Shown: positions 1-12,664, counted from the stretch's first letter. The stretch: 64,000 nucleotides of DNA from Antitrichia curtipendula (GCA_951230915.1 OX579635.1:39990001-40054000), one strand, 5' to 3'. Program-made: numbers and translations. Notes: a model not told the origin generated them from the letters alone.

Positions 1-1130
1 TACCAAACTCAAGGGCGTAGGCAGCCCGCCCTTTCTGCTAAGGTGGGCCGGGTGTGCAGTTCCCCAAGGACACCAGCTCGAGAGGTTGTTAAACACCCCC
101 TCTTTGTGTAGCTTGACAGATTTGGTAGCCCGCTCTCCCTGCCCAATTGGCCGGGTTGGGCAATCCCTCTCTCCTTGCCTACCTTAATGTGCTAGGTAGC
201 CCTTCCTCCCCTCCCTTGCTCAGTTGGAAGGATTGGGCAACCCTCCCTCCATGCCCAACTCAAGTGGATGCTTTGCTTGCCCCCTCCAGTCCAGTTGAAC
301 AGCCTAGGCAGCCCGCCCTCGCTGCCTAATTGGAGGGATAAGGCAGCTCGCCCTCCTTGTTGAACTGGAGGGGTGGGGCAACATGCCGTCCCTGCCCAAC
401 TCGAGGGGCTGGGCAGACCTTGAATCTTGCCCAAATCAAGGAGGTGGACAGCCTGCCTAGCCTACTGTACTCAAGGAACAAAGCAGCCCGCTCTCCCTGC
501 CCACCTGGACGAGGTGGGCAGTCTGCCCCGCTCGAAGGGCGGGGTAGCCCCCCTGCTCAAGTCGATGAGGTGGGCAATCCCTCCTCCCCTGCCCAACTGG
601 ATGAGGGGTGCAGTCTGCCCTTTTTTACATCGGTAACATCGCTCGAAGGACAGGGCAACCCTCTCCCCTGCCTAGCTCGATGAGATGGGTAGTCTATCCC
701 CCTTTGCCCCACTTGAAGGGCGGGGCAGACCTCCCCCCCCCCCCCCCCCTGCCTAGCTCGATGAGGTGGATGGTCTGCCCTACTCAAAGGGTGGAACAGC
801 CCCCCCTACCCAGCTCGATGAAGTGGACAAACCTCCACACACACCTGCCCAGCTCAATCAGGTGGGTCCTAAATCCCTCTGTGCCCCGCTCAAAAGCCAG
901 GACAGCCCTCCCTTGCTTGCTACCCATCCGGACAAGGTGGGCAGTTTGCCTTGCTCGAAGGGCGGGGCAGCCCTCCTTCCACCCTTTTCTACCTCGACAA
1001 ACGGAGCAGTCCCTCTCCCCTTCCCCAGCTCGGCGGATTGAGCAGTCTGTCCCCGTTATCTACTTAGAGAGATAGGACAACCCGCCTTCTTAGTTCAGCT
1101 AGAAGGATGGGGCCGCCCGCAACCACTACT
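1..1130. repeat. GC-rich minisatellite, ~35-bp unit
   Basis: Degenerate tandem repeats fill this stretch. The unit alternates a pyrimidine block (CCCTCCCTGCCCAnCTCGA) with a purine block (tgaGGTGGGCAGtCTGCC). Blocks recur about every 35 bases, for example near 714, 751, 787, 819, 856, 891 and 932. A run of about 18 C lies at 731-749. The open frames on both strands here come from the repeat and its lack of stops; none has a recognisable domain. The array probably continues to the left of the window. Confidence 0.85.
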
Positions 1131-2065
1131 CACTAGAGTCGGATAAGATGATGTTTGGCAAACTTATCACTTTGTGATACACGTCGCCATGTTGTGGCAT
1201 TTAAAGAGGATGAGTTTGTCTTTGTCTCCCAAAAAAATCCCCGCATGCGTGCAGTTTTGATAAGATTAGTGTTATAGTCTTGTAGAGCTCAAGACAAAGA
1301 CATCAGATAGCAAGGGTAGTGTTACAGTCAGTGGAAGTAGTACGAGGTCACATTACACTGTAGTAGTTCGAGTGCATGTAGTTTACAGAGAAATTGAAGT
1401 TTCAATTTTCAATCATATTTGCGGGCGCATTACTCTTTTGGAGTGTACATGCTCATTGTTGCCTTTGGATTATTACTACTAATCTGTACTTGATTCATTA
1501 TCTAACACGCTTGACATCTTTGTAACATTGATCATGCATCTTCTTCAGTCAGACGACGTACTCCTCCATGAACACATTAGAATTGTTGACTTGCTTACCC
1601 TTACACCCACAAGAAGAGCCCCTTCTAAAATGGTGTTCCATGGGACATGCATTTCATTTGCCTAATGATATTGACAGATGAGTGCGTCGTCTACTGTAGG
1701 AGATGCATGATGAATGTCTGTCAGATGGTGAGCTAGTTGGCATGTAATGATAATAAATGAAAAATTGATGCTCTAAATGCTGCCATGGACATCAACTCTA
1801 AAAAAACAGCCTAAAGCCTCTTAGAATAGAGAATGTAGATGTTTCAACAATCAATTGAACGATAATGCTCCAAGTGCTAATCCTACCATGAAGGTAGAAG
1901 CGGACAGAAACGAGTAGGTCCACTTGATTCTTGCAAGGCAATCTTTGAAGACTTCCAAAAAAGGTAAGAGGTACTAGAGGGTAACTACAATGATCGGAAT
2001 TCCGAGAGTGAAGCAATAATATTTAGCGACTTTCATAAAACATCCAGTAACCATACTGTGTTGTT
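1131..2065. other. intergenic, nothing recognised
   Basis: No coding signal, RNA gene or clear repeat was seen. Open frames are short and have no domain. Confidence 0.5.
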
Positions 2066-2228
2066 GCAGTTCAATTTTGTTCGCTTGTCCCAGTCTCTTA
2101 TGTTGATGCGATTCAATTTCAATTGCTTGTCCTAGTCTCTTGTGTTGATGTAGTTCAATTTTGTCCACTTGTCCTAGTCTCGTGTATGGATGTAGTTCAA
2201 TTTTGTTTGTTTATCCCAGTCCCTTGTC
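2066..2228. repeat. 42-bp tandem repeat, 4 copies
   Basis: The motif TTGTCCyAGTCTCkTGT recurs at about 2087, 2129, 2171 and 2213, exactly 42 bases apart. It is followed each time by a TGATG.AGTTCAATTTTG block. The period is a multiple of three, so a repetitive minus-strand frame stays open; it is not a gene. Confidence 0.8.
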
Positions 2229-2404
2229 GCCACACGAGTATGATTTTGAAAAAGTAGCCCCATGCAAATTCAAACAAAATTTGAAGCTCTAAACGAGAAG
2301 TGCAACAATTCAGATGGACGAAGTCTTTTCTGCTACTACCAAATCACCACTCATCTTATCTTTTCTACGTATAGGTCGAAGTAGGAAAATTTATTGCAAA
2401 ATCT

Positions 2405-2700
2405 TCTATCTTGTGTAACCAATTTTTTCATCCATTTTAGTATCTACTGTCATCCATCTTTTGATTCAGTTTCATCCATAATTTTCATCTACTTTCATCC
2501 ACTTTCATCCATATTTTTCATCTACTTTCATCCATATTTTTCATCCAATTTTCCCATCCACTTTCATCCATTTTCTCCAATTACTTACTTCCATTTTTTC
2601 CATGCAATTTCGTGATTTTTTCTTGAAATTTGATCCATTTTTCATCAACTTTCATCCAATTTTTCATCCATTTTTTGCCATTTTTCTTTTTCCGTTCCAA
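2405..2700. repeat. TTTCATCCA low-complexity tract
   Basis: Imperfect repeats of TTTCATCCA and TTTTTCATCCA run through this pyrimidine-rich tract. It is followed by a short CCGCTCA-type repeat (about 2708-2766) and a purine-rich stretch (2780-2850). Frames on either strand are compositional artefacts. Confidence 0.75.
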
Positions 2701-2911
2701 TATTTCAGCTCCCCGCTCACCAATCCCCGCTTCTTGCTCACCGCTCACCGCTCGCCGCTCCATGCTCGCTTCTCAGCATTCCCCTAGAAGAAGAGAGGGA
2801 GAAAGAAAAGGAAGAAGGAAGGAAAGAAGAAGTTTAGATCGCACGGGTGTACTAATTTCTAAAAATAAGCGGTGAGCTTGGGAAAAATTCAACCAAGACC
2901 AAAAGACCACT

Positions 2912-2974
2912 ATGGAGCATGAGGATGTGTACGCAGACGTGGATGAACTTATTTCTGACATAGGCAATGAAGAG
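2912..2974 (+). pseudogene. possible orphan first coding exon (21 codons)
   Basis: An ATG opens a frame of 21 acidic codons (MEHEDVYADVDELISDIGNE, then E) that ends exactly at a consensus donor, GAG|GTGAGT. A purine-rich leader-like stretch lies upstream. An acidic N-terminus followed by a perfect 5' splice site is unusual here. No later exon was found in the next 2 kb, which is repeat DNA. It could be the first exon of a gene with a long intron, a captured gene fragment, or chance. The protein family was not identified. Confidence 0.3.
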
Positions 2975-3239
2975 GTGAGTTTTTGAATTAATCCTTGGTG
3001 TTTTTTCCTAATTAGCGTTGATTTCCTTAATTAGCCCTGTACGTGTGATTAACAAGCCGTGATTAGTACAAGTAGGTGTTAGATTCAAAAGTTGCTAGAT
3101 TAGGGATAGAAGGTTCCGAAAACATATCACACTTAGGATTTGGCTTCAAATCGACCATGTTAAGATGGTAGGGGGTAAACGGAGGAATTGAATTAAAATT
3201 TCATCCCAAAGGAACCATGGACGGAAATTAGGGATTTAG

Positions 3240-3790
3240 GTTAGAAGGAGAATCTAAAATTTAAACTAGAAATTAACTTAGGAGTAAAATCTAGAGTTAA
3301 GTTAGGAATAAAAATCTAGAGTTAATTTAGGAGTAAAAATCTAGAGTTAATGTAGGAGTAAAAATCTAGAATTAATTTAGGAGTAAAAATCTAGAGTTAA
3401 TCTAGGAGTCATATTCTCAAGCAAATATCTTAGAGTTAGGTTAGAAAGTAAAGACTTAGAGTTAAAAGTCAAAAGTTAGAATTAAAATTAGAGGTCAATT
3501 TTTAGAGTCAATTGAGAAGCAAAAGGTTAGAGTAAAAAATAAATTGTAGAGTTAAGTCTAGAAGTAGAAATCAGGGTTAAAAGTCAAAAGATATAGTTAA
3601 ACTTCGAGAGTAAATTCTAGAATTAATTTAGGAGTAAAAAACCAAGGGTAAAAGTCAAAACGTAGAGTCAAAATTGGAAGTAAAAATTAGAGTTAGCACT
3701 TGGGAGTAAAAATCTAGAGTTACATTTAGAGGTTAGAAATTAGAATAAAAGCTAAGCTTTAGGACTAGCTTGTAGAATTAGAACTTCCAA
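3240..3790. repeat. 25-bp tandem repeat, decaying to the right
   Basis: CTAGAGTTAA recurs at 3291, 3316, 3341, 3366 and 3391, a 25-base period with the unit AGGAGTAAAAATCTAGAGTT plus AATTT. From about 3410 to 3790 the same words persist with irregular spacing, as in an older part of the array. Confidence 0.85.
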
Positions 3791-4219
3791 GAGAATTGTC
3801 AAAACCCAAAAGATAGTCTTAGAGGTTCATGGAAGGAATGTGAGGGTTCCCCTTTCACGTAGTTAGGGACGTTAGAAATGATGCCAACTACCCAACCAAC
3901 CCTAGACATAGGATAGATAGTTAGGGAGTTAGGATTTACTATCACCCCTGGTCATTGTAGTTAGCCTGTTAGTTACTCATGCATTTCTAGTTAGATTCGT
4001 TGCCATCCACGACACTTAGGAGACGTTAGCAAAAAAGATCCATTGCTTGGAAGGCACAGTGGACCACGCTCACAACACCCTCATATATTAAAAAGGTGGA
4101 TAAAGGCGTAGAACCTGGTCGGTGTTTGCTTGATTATCAAGGGTGGGTAATCCAGCGCCTACAGTGCCTCAATCAAAAGTTATGTTGTCTTGAATTTTTT
4201 TGGTAGCTAGGGCAATTTG

Positions 4220-4264
4220 GGCATCTTTTGGACATCTTTTGAACATCTTTTGAACATCTTTTGC
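4220..4264. repeat. 11-bp tandem repeat, 4 copies
   Basis: CATCTTTTGrA recurs at 4222, 4233, 4244 and 4255 with an 11-base period. Confidence 0.85.
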
Positions 4265-4986
4265 AAAAGTGCTCATCAACTTTTGAAATTATGCATATAT
4301 ATAACTAAAAAAATATGACATTCAATAGTCCAAAATAAAACAATTTGTAGTTCTCAAATCATATTCTAAGAGGAGTTAAGCTTTGTTAGCATAGTGGTTT
4401 TAAGGAAAAAAATCTCTTCTGATTTCAAGCCCTATTATCTTGCAGTTTATGAAGTCAAAATTCTCGAAATTTTTTCCACATATCATAAATGTTTGTCTCT
4501 AACTTTTCGCCATTTAGATTTCAAATTAAAAAAATTCTTCATTGCACAAAATATCATCAAAAATTGATTTTTGTATTGCCAATTCACTTAACCACCTTGC
4601 ACTGATAGATGATTTAGAGTAATCTATATTCCATATTTGCTTCTGAAATTTTTCATAAATGAACCTAATGCCATATATTTATGAAAGGTCAAAATCCACA
4701 TTTTCATGTAGAGGACAAAAAAATTCCAAGAAGAGGGTTCAAAATCAATTGACCTTGTTTTGAAGGAATGAAAAAACGTATTTTTTTTCACTTCAAACAT
4801 TATAATCTTTCAATCCACATTGTCAAATGGGCTAAAACAAAATTCTTCACATTGTTGTACTTGTTTCATACACTTTTGTAAAGTTGGAATTCAAAAAATA
4901 ATAATTAATGTTTGATTTTGGACAATGCATAAAAAATTGGTAGTTTTGGACTTCTTTACTTCCAAAAAATCCTTCCAATTTGTAGA
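4265..4986. other. intergenic, old dispersed repeat
   Basis: No gene is visible. Much of 4390-4986 resembles 51546-52136. Shared words include a CACTTCAAA..TATAATCTT.CA block and the phrase around the 'caaatgggctaaa' motif. I infer an old dispersed repeat next to the TTAA-type element that follows. Confidence 0.45.
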
Positions 4987-6461
4987 GATAACCCCTAAAG
5001 TTCCTTGACTACGTTATCATAAAAGTATGCTCACAAACTACCATTTCTAGTACAAGCACCAAATTTTTGAAAAAAAAGAATTTTTGGACATATGTAACCA
5101 TAGGACTCTGTAGTATATTGGTTTGAAAGATGTGGAAAAAAATTGAGAATTTTTGGGCTTATTGATTGCAAGATATTTGCGTTTGAAGTGACAAATATCC
5201 TTTTGGGGGCCCTACAAAAAACTGGGCAACTTCACTTCACAAGATCACATTTGTATGAAAAAATGTCCAAAATGGTGTTGCTTTTTTGGACTAATTATTC
5301 AAGGCAAGTTGGCTACATGCTTGAAAATTTTGAGATTATTTGGAATTGTGCAACATATAGGGAAAAAATAGTAAGTAGAAAGAAGTAGAGAATGATTCAA
5401 AATACTAAATTGGTAAGAATTTAGTTATGAAATGAAAAGTGTCAATCCCAGTGGTTTTAATTTTGTAATAAATAATCTACATCCTATGATTGTATTTTTT
5501 CCAAAAAGATTGAAAATTGAGTTAATTAAAAGAACTTCAAAGTTTGTTTTAGAGTAGAGAATCCATAAGTGCCTGCAAACTAAAATTCCTCATAACTTTT
5601 GACTCATTGATCAAATGGAATGATTCAAAGCTTTCTATGTATATATAAATCTAGAGAACCAATTTCAATATTTTGTTTTTGAAAAAAATGATATTTTTTG
5701 ATGTGCCTAGACTACCTGAATTGAGAAACAAATTAAATATTAGGCCATAGGTTTTGACTCATATTTCCAAATGTCCCGATTCGTAGTGCATATGAAAGAT
5801 TCTTTGTCCACACCTTCTGCTAACCCCTAAAGGACCATGACATTCTTTTTTGCCAAAATCTAGAAAAAAACAAATTAAAAAAAACTTAATTTTCATACTT
5901 AAAAAAATTATTGAGTAGAAGTAGGTATGAGACAGAAGGAAAATCTAAAATATTAGTACCTCTAAAATCGAATTAAAATGCACTAATTTCAATGGTGAGA
6001 TTGTTCTAGCAAGAAAAGTAAACCATGTGGAACTTTTTTATTTTTTAATTGTAAAATTTGCATTCAAAAATGAATCCTACAAGTTATTTTTTCAAGACAA
6101 TGCTCTAATTGCTCAGAAAACAAGATTGTCCATAACTTTCTCATAACAATTCCAAATGGAATGAATCAAAGCTTTCTATGTAGACAAAGATATAATCTAT
6201 GAGACAAAAAATTATTAAAAAAGAAATTCAAATTTTTGAAATTTATTTTTGCTGCCCCCTCTCCTCTCTCCTCTCTCCACTATTTTGAGCATAACTTATG
6301 TTCATGGGCACCGGCTGAAAAAAATAAATTATACCCCAATGAAGCTAATCAATTTTTGTATCTTCAAAAAAAGTTTCAAAAAATCAGGACAAAAAATGAG
6401 ACCTCAGGTACCTGCCCGAAATCCCACTTGTCCTCTCAAGGGACAAATGGTCTTTTAGGGG
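4987..6461. mobile_element. TTAA-type non-autonomous element, family 1 copy A
   Basis: The element opens with ACCCCTAAAGttcCTTGAC at 4989 and closes with GGtCttTTAGGGG|TTAA at 6462-6465. A duplicated terminus, GGTCCTTTAGGGG|TTAA, follows at 6543-6558. The same internal sequence occurs inverted at 8823-9744 and in direct orientation at 31001-31587. Shared landmarks are 'attgcaagatatttgc' near 5165, 'caaagctttctatgta' near 6170, and 'aaagctaatcaa..ttt' near 6345. It carries no transposase. The left outer TTAA is degraded to ATAA. Confidence 0.6.
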
Positions 6462-6559
6462 TTAAAGTTTGGGCCAAAAATATGAAAATCTCTAGTCAAA
6501 TGTACTTGCCCCAAATTTCCATGTTGCCCCAAAATGCAACTTGGTCCTTTAGGGGTTAA

Positions 6560-7472
6560 AATCCCTCTCAAGAACTACAACAAGTTAGAGATTGTCTTCA
6601 ATACATTTATACTTTTGTACTTGCTCCTTGGTGTGTATGGGTTGTGATTGGCCATGAAATTTCCCCAAGACCTACACAACTCCAAAATAGGGACACCTTT
6701 TTGCACTCGACATACTCCAAGAGGCCACCCCTAGTTGCATCCCCCAACTTAGGGCACCTCTGGTTGTTGCCTCCTCCCACAAGTTGAAGGTGTGGCTTCG
6801 TACTGTAGTAGTCCCGTTTCTTCTCCAACTTCCTCACACTTGTTGCCGATGTAGCTTTTGTCAACGTGAGGCCTTCGTCCGTCTTCCGTTCCCCTACTTG
6901 CGCAGTTGCGCTCCGAGAGACCCAAAAGAATTTTCCTTTAAAATACTCAAATTCTTTTCAATTCTTTAGAAGAAAAATACTCGCTGGCCAATCCGCATGC
7001 CGCGAAGGTGGCTTGCGTTGGGCACGAAAAATCTGCCTCGTTTCTGGAGCGACACAGACTTGGGGGACCCCCGCTTCCATTGGCTATTTCAAGGCAGTTC
7101 CATGATGCAGGGAGACTTGCAAATATCTTCCCGCTGCACTAGAACTCAAGAGCACGGCACGCTCATCGAGTGGCTTCCGTTGGGGTCCTCAGATCCCCGC
7201 AGGGGAATCTTTCCAAAATCAAACAGCCGGCTTGGACAATAAATAATATATACAACTTCAGCTTTTAGTAAACAATCAGGATGTTGGAAACGCCCAAACT
7301 CGGACTTTGATGAGGTGTTGGGGAGGATTGCTCATTACTATGATCGTCGATGCCTTGTCGTGCTTCACATGGCAGCATGGAAACTCCATTTGGGAGGTCC
7401 TTGACTTTGTGCATGGGTTTTGGATTTTTTAAGCTCCTTGCTAACTGAAAGCATCCCCATCCCTATCATAAC
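6560..7472. other. intergenic with a CpG-richer pocket
   Basis: No gene was found. The part from about 6780 to 7240 is richer in GC and in intact CpG than its surroundings, which may mean a younger insertion. Its open frames show no domain. Confidence 0.4.
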
Positions 7473-7476
7473 TTAA

Positions 7477-7699
7477 CCCTTAAACGTCGACACGGACGCC
7501 AAGCGTACGACGGATGACATGGAATTGTTGTAGTAGGATAGAAGTGCAGCTCTTCATCCTTGGAATTTTGTTGTGAAAAGGGGAGGTCTTCTGTAGTAGT
7601 TTGACTTCCTGTGAGTGTTTTTGCTATTTCTAAAGCCAATGATTCACACGATAATGAAAACGGATTATTTCCAAAGGCACTCCCTTGTCCTTTAAGGTT
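7477..7699. mobile_element. TTAA-type MITE, family 2
   Basis: TTAA at 7473 is followed by CCCTTAAACGTCGACACGG. The interior shares with the copies at 12665-12895, 16135-16363, 30616-30990, 32030-32392 and 49394-50003 the words 'aggatagaagtgcag', 'ggaattttgttgtgaaaagg', 'gaggtctt' and 'agtttgacttc'. The right end (CCTTTAAGGTTTTAG) is a decayed version of the terminus. It has no coding capacity. Confidence 0.65.
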
Positions 7700-8499
7700 T
7701 TAGCATTTGAGGTTGTAGGATATGGGAAATTCGTTGAGAAATTGAGCTCTATGTGTGCAAACATAAGGATGAGGAAGAATGTAGCAAAAATAAAAATAAA
7801 AATCTAAAAATGAATATTTCATTCAATATAATATAAATGTGGATTTTTCATTCGGACCCATTCCAATCTCATAGACTCACCTATTTTGATTAGCTTTGGC
7901 ACTTTTCCCTGAGCGAGGAGGAAGAGAGATGAGTAGACGAGAAGGTATAAACAAATAATTTTTTTCAATGAATAGCGCATCAAACTATTGTCCACAATAG
8001 GTCACCCTATAAAACCATCACAAGGGGTTGTTCAAAATAGGTACTTCTACCATACTCTCCAAATGAGCTTGGGACTACATGAAAGCAAGGGAGGTTGTCT
8101 ATTGAACCCCGAAGTGATCATGGCACATGGACTTCTTCAACTGAGCTAAAAAACAAACCTTTGGGCCCTTTAACTTACAGAGTGTAGTGAATTTATTCCG
8201 TGTTTGATCAAATCACTTATTTGAAAAGGAAAAATAATAAAGAGAAAGAATATTAAGTTGATTTCAAGAAGTTTGGCTTTTTCACTAGGTATATTAAACA
8301 AGATGTTGTTCCTCCATTGAAAAGCACCCCATCTTGAGCCTACCATGAGGCTTTGGGCGTGGACTAGAGCTCGACCCATAGTGGCAATGCTCTAACGCAT
8401 CAAATGAGCGGGCCTTCATAATTTCTTCATCTTCACTTCCAAATGGATTTTCTTTGACAAATGCTCTAATGGTACCATGAACTCAACCAAGAAACACAC
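7700..8499. other. intergenic, nothing recognised
   Basis: AT-rich DNA without a defensible gene, RNA or repeat. Confidence 0.45.
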
Positions 8500-8660
8500 A
8501 ATCTAAAAGATATATAATTTAGGTTGATTTAGGATCCAAAAATAATTCAAAAATTCATAACTTTCACACCATACTTCCAAATGCCACAAAACAAAGTTTG
8601 TGCATCCTTCCTTGTAGAGTGCTTTATAATGGTACCAAGAACGCAATTAGAATATTCTAA
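8500..8660. repeat. single copy of the 11.6-12.6 kb array unit
   Basis: The block 'ataactttcacaccata' followed by 'ccaaatgccacaaaacaaag', then 'cttgtagag' and 'ggtaccaagaac', matches the units of the tandem array at 11600-12560 and the inverted copy at 21935-22160. Confidence 0.7.
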
Positions 8661-8822
8661 AATATGTACTTTCATGATTTTATAATATTTCTAAAAATAC
8701 ATAAATTTTAAGCTCTGGGAAATAAAATGCGCCCTTTAATAGGACTCATCTCTTGACTCATGTAATTTTCTATTTTTTTAATAGTACCCTCTTCAAGACT
8801 TCTAGATAATAGCATTCTCTTA

Positions 8823-9744
8823 ATCCCTGAAGGACCATTGTCCCTTCATGGGACAAATGGGATTTCAAGTAGGTATCTACAAGCTAAATTTTTGTCAAAA
8901 AATTTTGAATTTTTTCTTAAGATAGAAAAGTTGATTAGCTTTGTGAGAATATTAATGTTTTTTCAGTCAGTGCCCAAGAACAAAAGTAATGCCCAAATAA
9001 GTTCAAAACAAGGAAGAGGGGGCATCAAAAAATAAATTCAACATTAGAATTTTGAAGTTTTTGAAGTTTTTTCCTTATAGATTATATATTTTTTTACATA
9101 GAAAGCTTTGATTAATTCCATTTGGATTTGTTATGAGAAACTTATAGACAATCTTGTTTTGGAGGCAATTAAAGCATTTTCTTGAAAAATTAACTTGTAG
9201 GATTCATTTTTTAATGCAATTTTTACAATTTTAAGAGAACAAAAGTTCCACATGGTTTAGTTTTCTTCCTGGAACAGTCTCACCATTTGGATTAGTGCGC
9301 TTTAATTCCATTTTAGAGATGTTAATAATTTAGATTTTCCTTCTATCTCACAACTACTTCTACTTAATAATTTTTTACAGAATAAAAATTAAACTTTTTT
9401 GAATTTTATTTTTCCTAGACTCTCAACTCAATTCCCCACAAAAAAAATTCAAAGCTCAAAATCTGTAGTGCAAAAAATTTAAGTTTAGAAGGTCCAAAGT
9501 CAAATAATCTAGTCCGGCAATGTGCTGAAATTTTTATTTTTTTCACTTTAAATGCAGGTATCTTGCAATCTGTGTGGTCAAAGTTTTTGAAATTTTTTCC
9601 ATACATTTTCATACTAGCTAGGAGTAAGATCCTACAGTTAGATGTGCAAAAAGATTAATTTTCAAATTTTTTTACTCTTTGCTATAGAAATGGCAGTTTA
9701 AGTGTTTTTTGCAGAAAAAAGGCCTTGGTCCTTTAGGGGGTAAA
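8823..9744. mobile_element. TTAA-type element, family 1 copy B (inverted)
   Basis: Left end: TTAA|TCCCTGAAGGACCATTG. Right end: GGTCCTTTAGGGGGTAAAG. Read on the minus strand, the body follows copy A (4987-6461) in order, from the GGGACAAATGGGATTTCAAG block through the 'catagaaagctttgat' block to the 'atcttgcaatctgtg' block. Copies A and B therefore form a distant inverted pair. No coding region is present. Confidence 0.65.
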
Positions 9745-11599
9745 GAAGGAATATAAATCATATATTATTTGTTCATTATATTTTGTAATTGTAGGAACTT
9801 AAAATTGACTAGAACTAGGGTTGCATATTAAAAACTTGGGATCAAGGGGCAATGCATGTGTATAAGAAGAGCATGCAAAGTAGAACAACTATTTTTTAAA
9901 TATTATCTAGGCTTCTAACAATGTAGCTTTGCCAAGTTTTCAAGCCACTAAACTCAGATTTACTTTGTAAAAATGATCTAAAGACTTCAAATTTTAATAT
10001 AGCATTACATCCTCAAAATAAGAAAAAATATACATATTGTTTTTTAGGAAATAATGTTCCTCTCCCCTTGCCCAAGTTGGAGCTCAAACAAAATAAAACA
10101 AACACATTATATCTTTTTTCAAACAATGGATCTTCAAAATTAGATTTCTTAGAAGTTTGTTTCATTCCAATAAAAAGCTATAGAAAAAAAAATTAAAACC
10201 TACACTTCACTTTAGAGCCCAAGATGTCCAAACACTTGAACACCATTTTGACATTAAATTTTTCTTATTTCTAACGATGTCTTTATTTCTATTCAAAAAT
10301 AAACATTTATTTTATTTTATTGAAATATTAAAAAATTAAAAAATTTCAATATACAAATGCTTTCATAAACAAAAGTAATAACATTTTGAACAGAAACATA
10401 AATTTATGAATTTCTGGTACTGCATTTTTTGCTTGGCCTAAAATAAAATATACATATATTTGAATGTATTTTTCAATTCAATTTTTTGTTGCATTAAATT
10501 GTTCCAATTGTATTTTTTTTAAATACGTAAATATTTTATACTTGTGTAGAATATATGGTCTTAGAAACTTGAAATGATGTCTAAAGTTTTATTTGAATTT
10601 ACAATCAAAACATGGATAAACATCTCAATTCACGATGACTCTACTAAAAAACAATATTTTTTTTCTATCTTCTAATATTTCTTCATCCCTCTTCTCTTCC
10701 TTTTTTTTTTTTTTTTCCTTGCTCGTCTTCTTCTTGTTTCCAATATTTATAACTCATCCAAAATAAGAGTTCATAATTCTTGTTCTTGAAAATCAAATAG
10801 ATAATTATGTTTTTAAAAGAATATATACTTGTCAAGTCTGAAGTGGCAAAACTACCTTCGATAGAATCTTTCTTTGTGTCAACTTCAATTTCAAAATTAT
10901 TTGATCTCTTCAAACATGAAGTTCCTTAAACTATTAATAGGTATACAAGACTATGTTCTGTGATGTTACAATCTTATAGATAAAATATTTCATTTTGAAG
11001 CTATCTTCCATTAAAAATTAGACATTGGTGGTCTATTGGAAGTCCAGTTGTTTCCATTAGCATTTCTTTTAATTTTTGATAGTTGTTGCACTTGCCACTT
11101 CAATATGCAAAAATCTATGGAAAAGAGTTTTGACTGTAATCTTCATCATAAAATAACTTATTTACAATTGAAGAATTTCAAATGTTTGAAGTTGGATTTT
11201 TATTTAAAACATTAAAAGAATTAGCTTAACAAATGTGAACCCTCAATCCAAAAGTAGTTGGAAATACATCTATGGCCTAGACCAAAAAGATAAGTAATTC
11301 ATATATAATTTTAATACAATATATTATTAACAATTTATATATTTTATTATTTAAACTAAAAATATAATGTTGTTGAAAGTTATTTTTAAATTTTATTTTG
11401 CATTATATTGCTTTTACATTATGTATAACTTTGTAACTCTGTTTTGTATAATTATACTTCTAAATTTTAAAAGTAAAATCTCTAAGTTTTATGTCTTTAT
11501 GGTTACTAGTGTAGCCTTGTGCCATTGGTCCAGAGTAAAAGATAATGCCTTCCTATGTTTCCAAAGTAAAATAGAATTTCATTTTATTTTTAATTTAAA
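9745..11599. other. AT-rich intergenic, nothing recognised
   Basis: Very AT-rich, with homopolymer tracts such as T-runs near 10700. No gene, RNA or well-bounded element is seen. Confidence 0.5.
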
Positions 11600-12560
11600 A
11601 TAACTCAAAACTCCATAACTTTCACACCTTAGGTCCAAATGCCACAAAATAAAGTCCGTGCACCCCTCTTTGTAGAAAGCTTTCTAAATGTACCAAGGAC
11701 ACAACTGAATGATACACGGTCCAAAAGATCCATAATTTAAAATAATTTAAGATCAAAAAATAACTCAAAAATCCATAGCTTTCACAACGTAGGTCCAAAC
11801 ACTATAAAGAAAAGTGCATGCACCCCTCCTTGCAATAAAGGTACCAAGAACAGGATCAAGTTATGTAAGGTCCAAAAGAGATATAATTTAGCATAATTTA
11901 AGATCCATAAAATCTAATTTTTTTTGTAACTTTCACAATGTAGGTCCAAATACCATGAAACAAAGTCTATGCACCTCTCCTTGCAAAGAGCTTTTTAATA
12001 CTATCAAGAACGTGACTAGAGGATACATGGTTTTGAATTTCTCACTATAACAAACAAAACAAAACAAAACAAACTACCTAATTTAAGGTATGCCCTGAGC
12101 CATTGCCATAGTAAAAAAGGTAAAAATAATTTTCTAATTTTTTATTTCAATAAAACTTTAAAATTCAATAACTTTCACAATATAGGTCCAAATGCCACGA
12201 AAAAAGCTAGTGCACTCCTCCTCGTAGAGACCTTTTCAATTTATTAAGAACTTGACTAAAGGATGCACAAATTCGGAGATCTCACTATAACAAACTAACT
12301 AACTAACTCATTTAAGGTAGGGACTAGTGTGCCATGTGTCGTTGCCATAGTTAAAATAGTTTAAAAAAAATGGAAGTAGTTTTTTTTAGTTTTTTATTCA
12401 AAAACAACTCAAAAATTCATAACCCACACCATAGGTCCAAATGACACATGGCAAACTTTGCACACCCCTTCCTTGTAGACAACTTTCAAATGGTACCAAG
12501 AACACAATCAAGGATGCATGGTTCAAAAGATCTCACCGTAACAAATAAATAAAACAAAAC
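11600..12560. repeat. tandem array of a ~150/245-bp unit, five copies
   Basis: The core AGGTCCAAATGCCAC recurs at about 11631, 11791, 11942, 12184 and 12433. Each core is followed by a 'tgcacccctcctTGtag' block and 'taccaagaac'. The first three copies are about 150-160 bases apart and the last two about 245, because the later units include an extra segment with AAAC or AACT microsatellites (12045-12075, 12288-12310). Confidence 0.8.
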
Positions 12561-12664
12561 AAACAACCTAATTTAAGTTATAGACTAGTGTGCCCTGTGT
12601 TGTTGCTATAGTCAAAATAAAAGTCAAAATAACTTTCTAATATTCTAGCTCCTAAAAAATTCAA

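Noticed and set aside
147..1075. Several overlapping open frames rich in Pro, Leu and Ser
   Set aside because: They lie wholly in the 35-bp minisatellite and exist on both strands; composition explains them.
3266..3410. Regular short repeats that might suggest a CRISPR array
   Set aside because: The 25-bp units abut with no unique spacers, and the DNA is a plant nuclear region.
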